Program-made: the position numbers and the translations under genes
NCBI GenBank assembly: GCA_030040825.1
Contig: JASHSY010000395.1
Coordinates: 1-6,304 of the forward strand
Origin: Xanthobacteraceae bacterium
GTDB taxonomy: Bacteria; Pseudomonadota; Alphaproteobacteria; Rhizobiales; Xanthobacteraceae
Length of the DNA: 6,304 bases
Direction of reading: 5' to 3'
Notes under the pieces: generated by a model
Told to the model about the DNA's origin: nothing
What the model saw: only the letters and a program-made list of their open reading frames with translations
Database searches by the model: none
Shown: positions 4,789-6,304 of the stretch, one piece after another
Layout: each line of letters starts with the position of its first letter
How positions within the stretch are numbered: the stretch's first letter is position 1

Positions 4789-6304
4789 ATGGCTCAGGTT
4801 GCTGCTGCCGCGCCGACGCGCGAAGATTTCGCCAGCATGATCGAGGAATCATTCGGTCATGGCAATTTGCAGGAAGGGTCCGTCGTCAAAGGCACGGTCG
4901 TCGGCATCGAAAAGGAAGTCGCCGTCATCGACGTCGGCTTGAAGACCGAAGGCCGCGTGGCGCTGCGCGAATTCGCCGGCCCGGGCCGGCAGGCCGAAAT
5001 CAAGATCGGCGACACGGTCGAGGTTTATCTCGAACGGATCGAAAATGCGCTCGGCGAAGCGGTGCTCTCGCGCGACAAGGCGCGCCGCGAGGAAAGCTGG
5101 GGCAAGCTGGAAAAGGCGTTCCAGAATAACGAGAAGGTCACCGGCGTCATCTTCAATCAGGTCAAGGGCGGCTTCACCGTCGATCTCGACGGCGCCGTCG
5201 CCTTCCTGCCGCGCTCACAGGTCGACATCCGGCCGATCCGCGACGTGTCACCGCTGATGAACAATCCGCAGCCGTTCCAGATTCTCAAAATGGATCGCCG
5301 GCGCGGCAATATCGTAGTGTCGCGCCGCACCGTTCTGGAAGAAACCCGCGCCGAGCAGCGCCAGGAACTGGTGCAGAATCTGGAAGAAGGTCAGGTCATC
5401 GACGGCGCGGTGAAGAATATCACCGATTACGGCGCGTTCGTCGACCTCGGCGGCATCGACGGATTGCTGCACGTCACCGACATTGCCTGGCGGCGCGTCA
5501 ACCATCCGACCGAGGTGCTCAATATCGGCCAGCAGGTCAAGGTCAAGATCATCAAAATCAACCATGAGACCCACCGCATCTCGCTTGGTATGAAGCAACT
5601 GCTCGACGATCCGTGGCAAGGCATCGAGGCGAAATATCCAGTCGGCGCCAAGTTCAGCGGCCGCGTCACCAACATCACCGACTACGGCGCCTTCGTCGAG
5701 CTTGAACCCGGCATCGAGGGCCTGATCCACGTTTCCGAAATGTCGTGGACCAAGAAGAACGTCCATCCCGGCAAGATCGTGTCGACCTCCCAGGAGGTCG
5801 AGGTGCAGGTGCTCGAAGTTGATCCGGTCAAGCGCCGCATCTCGCTTGGATTGAAGCAGACCATGCGCAATCCGTGGGAAGTTTTCCTGGAGAAATATCC
5901 GCCTGGCACGGTGGTCGACGGCGAAGTCAAGAACAAGACCGAATTCGGCCTGTTCCTCGGGCTCGACGGCGACGTCGACGGCATGGTGCACCTCTCCGAC
6001 CTCGACTGGAATCGCCCGGGCGAGCAGGTGATCGAGGAGTACAAGAAGGGAGACAAAGTGAAGGCGCAGGTTCTCGACGTCGACGTCGAGAAGGAGCGTA
6101 TCTCACTGGGTATCAAGCAGCTTGCCGGCAGCGGCGCGCCGGCGGCTCCCGCCGAAGGCGGCGGCGAGCTGAAGAAAGGCGCGGTCGTCACCTGCGAAGT
6201 CGTCGAAGTGAAGGAAGCCGGTATCGACGTGAAGATTGTCGGTACCGAGCAGATTTCCTTCATCAAGCGTTCGGAACTGGCGCGCGACCGCTCCGAACAG
6301 CAGC
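4789..6304 (+). CDS. rpsA: 30S ribosomal protein S1, truncated by the window end
   Basis: S1 binds mRNA at the 30S platform and helps load leaders that are structured or have weak ribosome sites. The frame is open from ATG 4789 to the end of the window: 505 codons, against about 560-570 in related bacteria, so roughly 60 residues are missing. S1 (OB-fold) domains fall at about 30-96, 115-180, 200-268, 285-355, 373-443, and 461 onward (incomplete). Domains 3 and 4 carry near-identical NITDYGAFV motifs (210-218, 296-304), followed by GLLHVTD and GLIHVSE; domain 5 has KNKTEFGLFL. The first two domains are the divergent ribosome-docking type. A Gly/Ala/Pro linker (447-459) lies before domain 6. 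The start is set by AGGAG five bases upstream and by MAQVAAAAPTREDF, which resembles S1 N-termini. Expression may be influenced by the palindrome that abuts the ribosome site. Confidence 0.97.
   Translation, partial: MAQVAAAAPTREDFASMIEESFGHGNLQEGSVVKGTVVGIEKEVAVIDVGLKTEGRVALREFAGPGRQAEIKIGDTVEVYLERIENALGEAVLSRDKARREESWGKLEKAFQNNEKVTGVIFNQVKGGFTVDLDGAVAFLPRSQVDIRPIRDVSPLMNNPQPFQILKMDRRRGNIVVSRRTVLEETRAEQRQELVQNLEEGQVIDGAVKNITDYGAFVDLGGIDGLLHVTDIAWRRVNHPTEVLNIGQQVKVKIIKINHETHRISLGMKQLLDDPWQGIEAKYPVGAKFSGRVTNITDYGAFVELEPGIEGLIHVSEMSWTKKNVHPGKIVSTSQEVEVQVLEVDPVKRRISLGLKQTMRNPWEVFLEKYPPGTVVDGEVKNKTEFGLFLGLDGDVDGMVHLSDLDWNRPGEQVIEEYKKGDKVKAQVLDVDVEKERISLGIKQLAGSGAPAAPAEGGGELKKGAVVTCEVVEVKEAGIDVKIVGTEQISFIKRSELARDRSEQQ

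Noticed and set aside
5410..5700. Repeated DNA in rpsA (GGCGC.TTCGTCGA around 5431 and 5686)
   Set aside because: Explained by homologous S1 domains 3 and 4 coding for the same NITDYGAFV motif; not a mobile or regulatory repeat.
5248..5991. 247-codon minus-strand open frame inside rpsA
   Set aside because: Its apparent internal repeats mirror the repeated S1 domains on the other strand; it has no motif or ribosome site of its own.

Overview
The window looks like a chromosomal core segment of an alphaproteobacterium, probably in the order Hyphomicrobiales and near Bradyrhizobium or other Nitrobacteraceae/Xanthobacteraceae. This rests on GC-rich DNA, a class II (CP4-like) AroA, an S1 protein that closely matches the bradyrhizobial type as I remember it, and the aroA / cmk / rpsA gene set. 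The assignment comes from recalled family resemblance, not from a search.

Layout. Positions 1-663 (+) hold the C-terminal half of aroA (EPSP synthase), cut by the window edge. Positions 686-3694 hold four genes on the minus strand. Read in their own direction these are a DUF374-type lysophospholipid acyltransferase (3694 to 3002), an acyl carrier protein (2889 to 2596), a FabF-like beta-ketoacyl-ACP synthase (2596 to 1388) and a seven-helix DUF6629 membrane protein (1342 to 686). ACP and synthase overlap by one base (TGATG). A candidate promoter and a GC-rich inverted repeat lie between the acyltransferase and the ACP. Positions 3833-4471 (+) hold cmk (cytidylate kinase). Positions 4789-6304 (+) hold rpsA (ribosomal protein S1), which runs off the window inside its sixth S1 domain.

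The 317-base gap between cmk and rpsA (4472-4788) holds no gene. It contains a hairpin across the cmk stop codon, a short GC hairpin at 4561-4578, and two neighbouring palindromes of about 75 bp (4614-4690 and 4706-4780), both bounded by CTAG. The two palindromes are diverged members of one family in opposite orientation. Nine of their 26 stem pairs differ, and every difference is matched on the other arm. The right edge of the second palindrome supplies the first two bases of the rpsA Shine-Dalgarno sequence.

How it fits together. AroA (chorismate pathway), Cmk (nucleotide salvage) and S1 (translation) are housekeeping genes that usually sit side by side in this group. Here a minus-strand acyl-chain module separates aroA from cmk. 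A dedicated ACP, a condensing enzyme and an acyltransferase suggest synthesis and transfer of a specialised acyl group to a membrane lipid, with the DUF6629 protein as an uncharacterised partner. That function is inference. I see no tRNA, rRNA, CRISPR array, transposase or phage gene.
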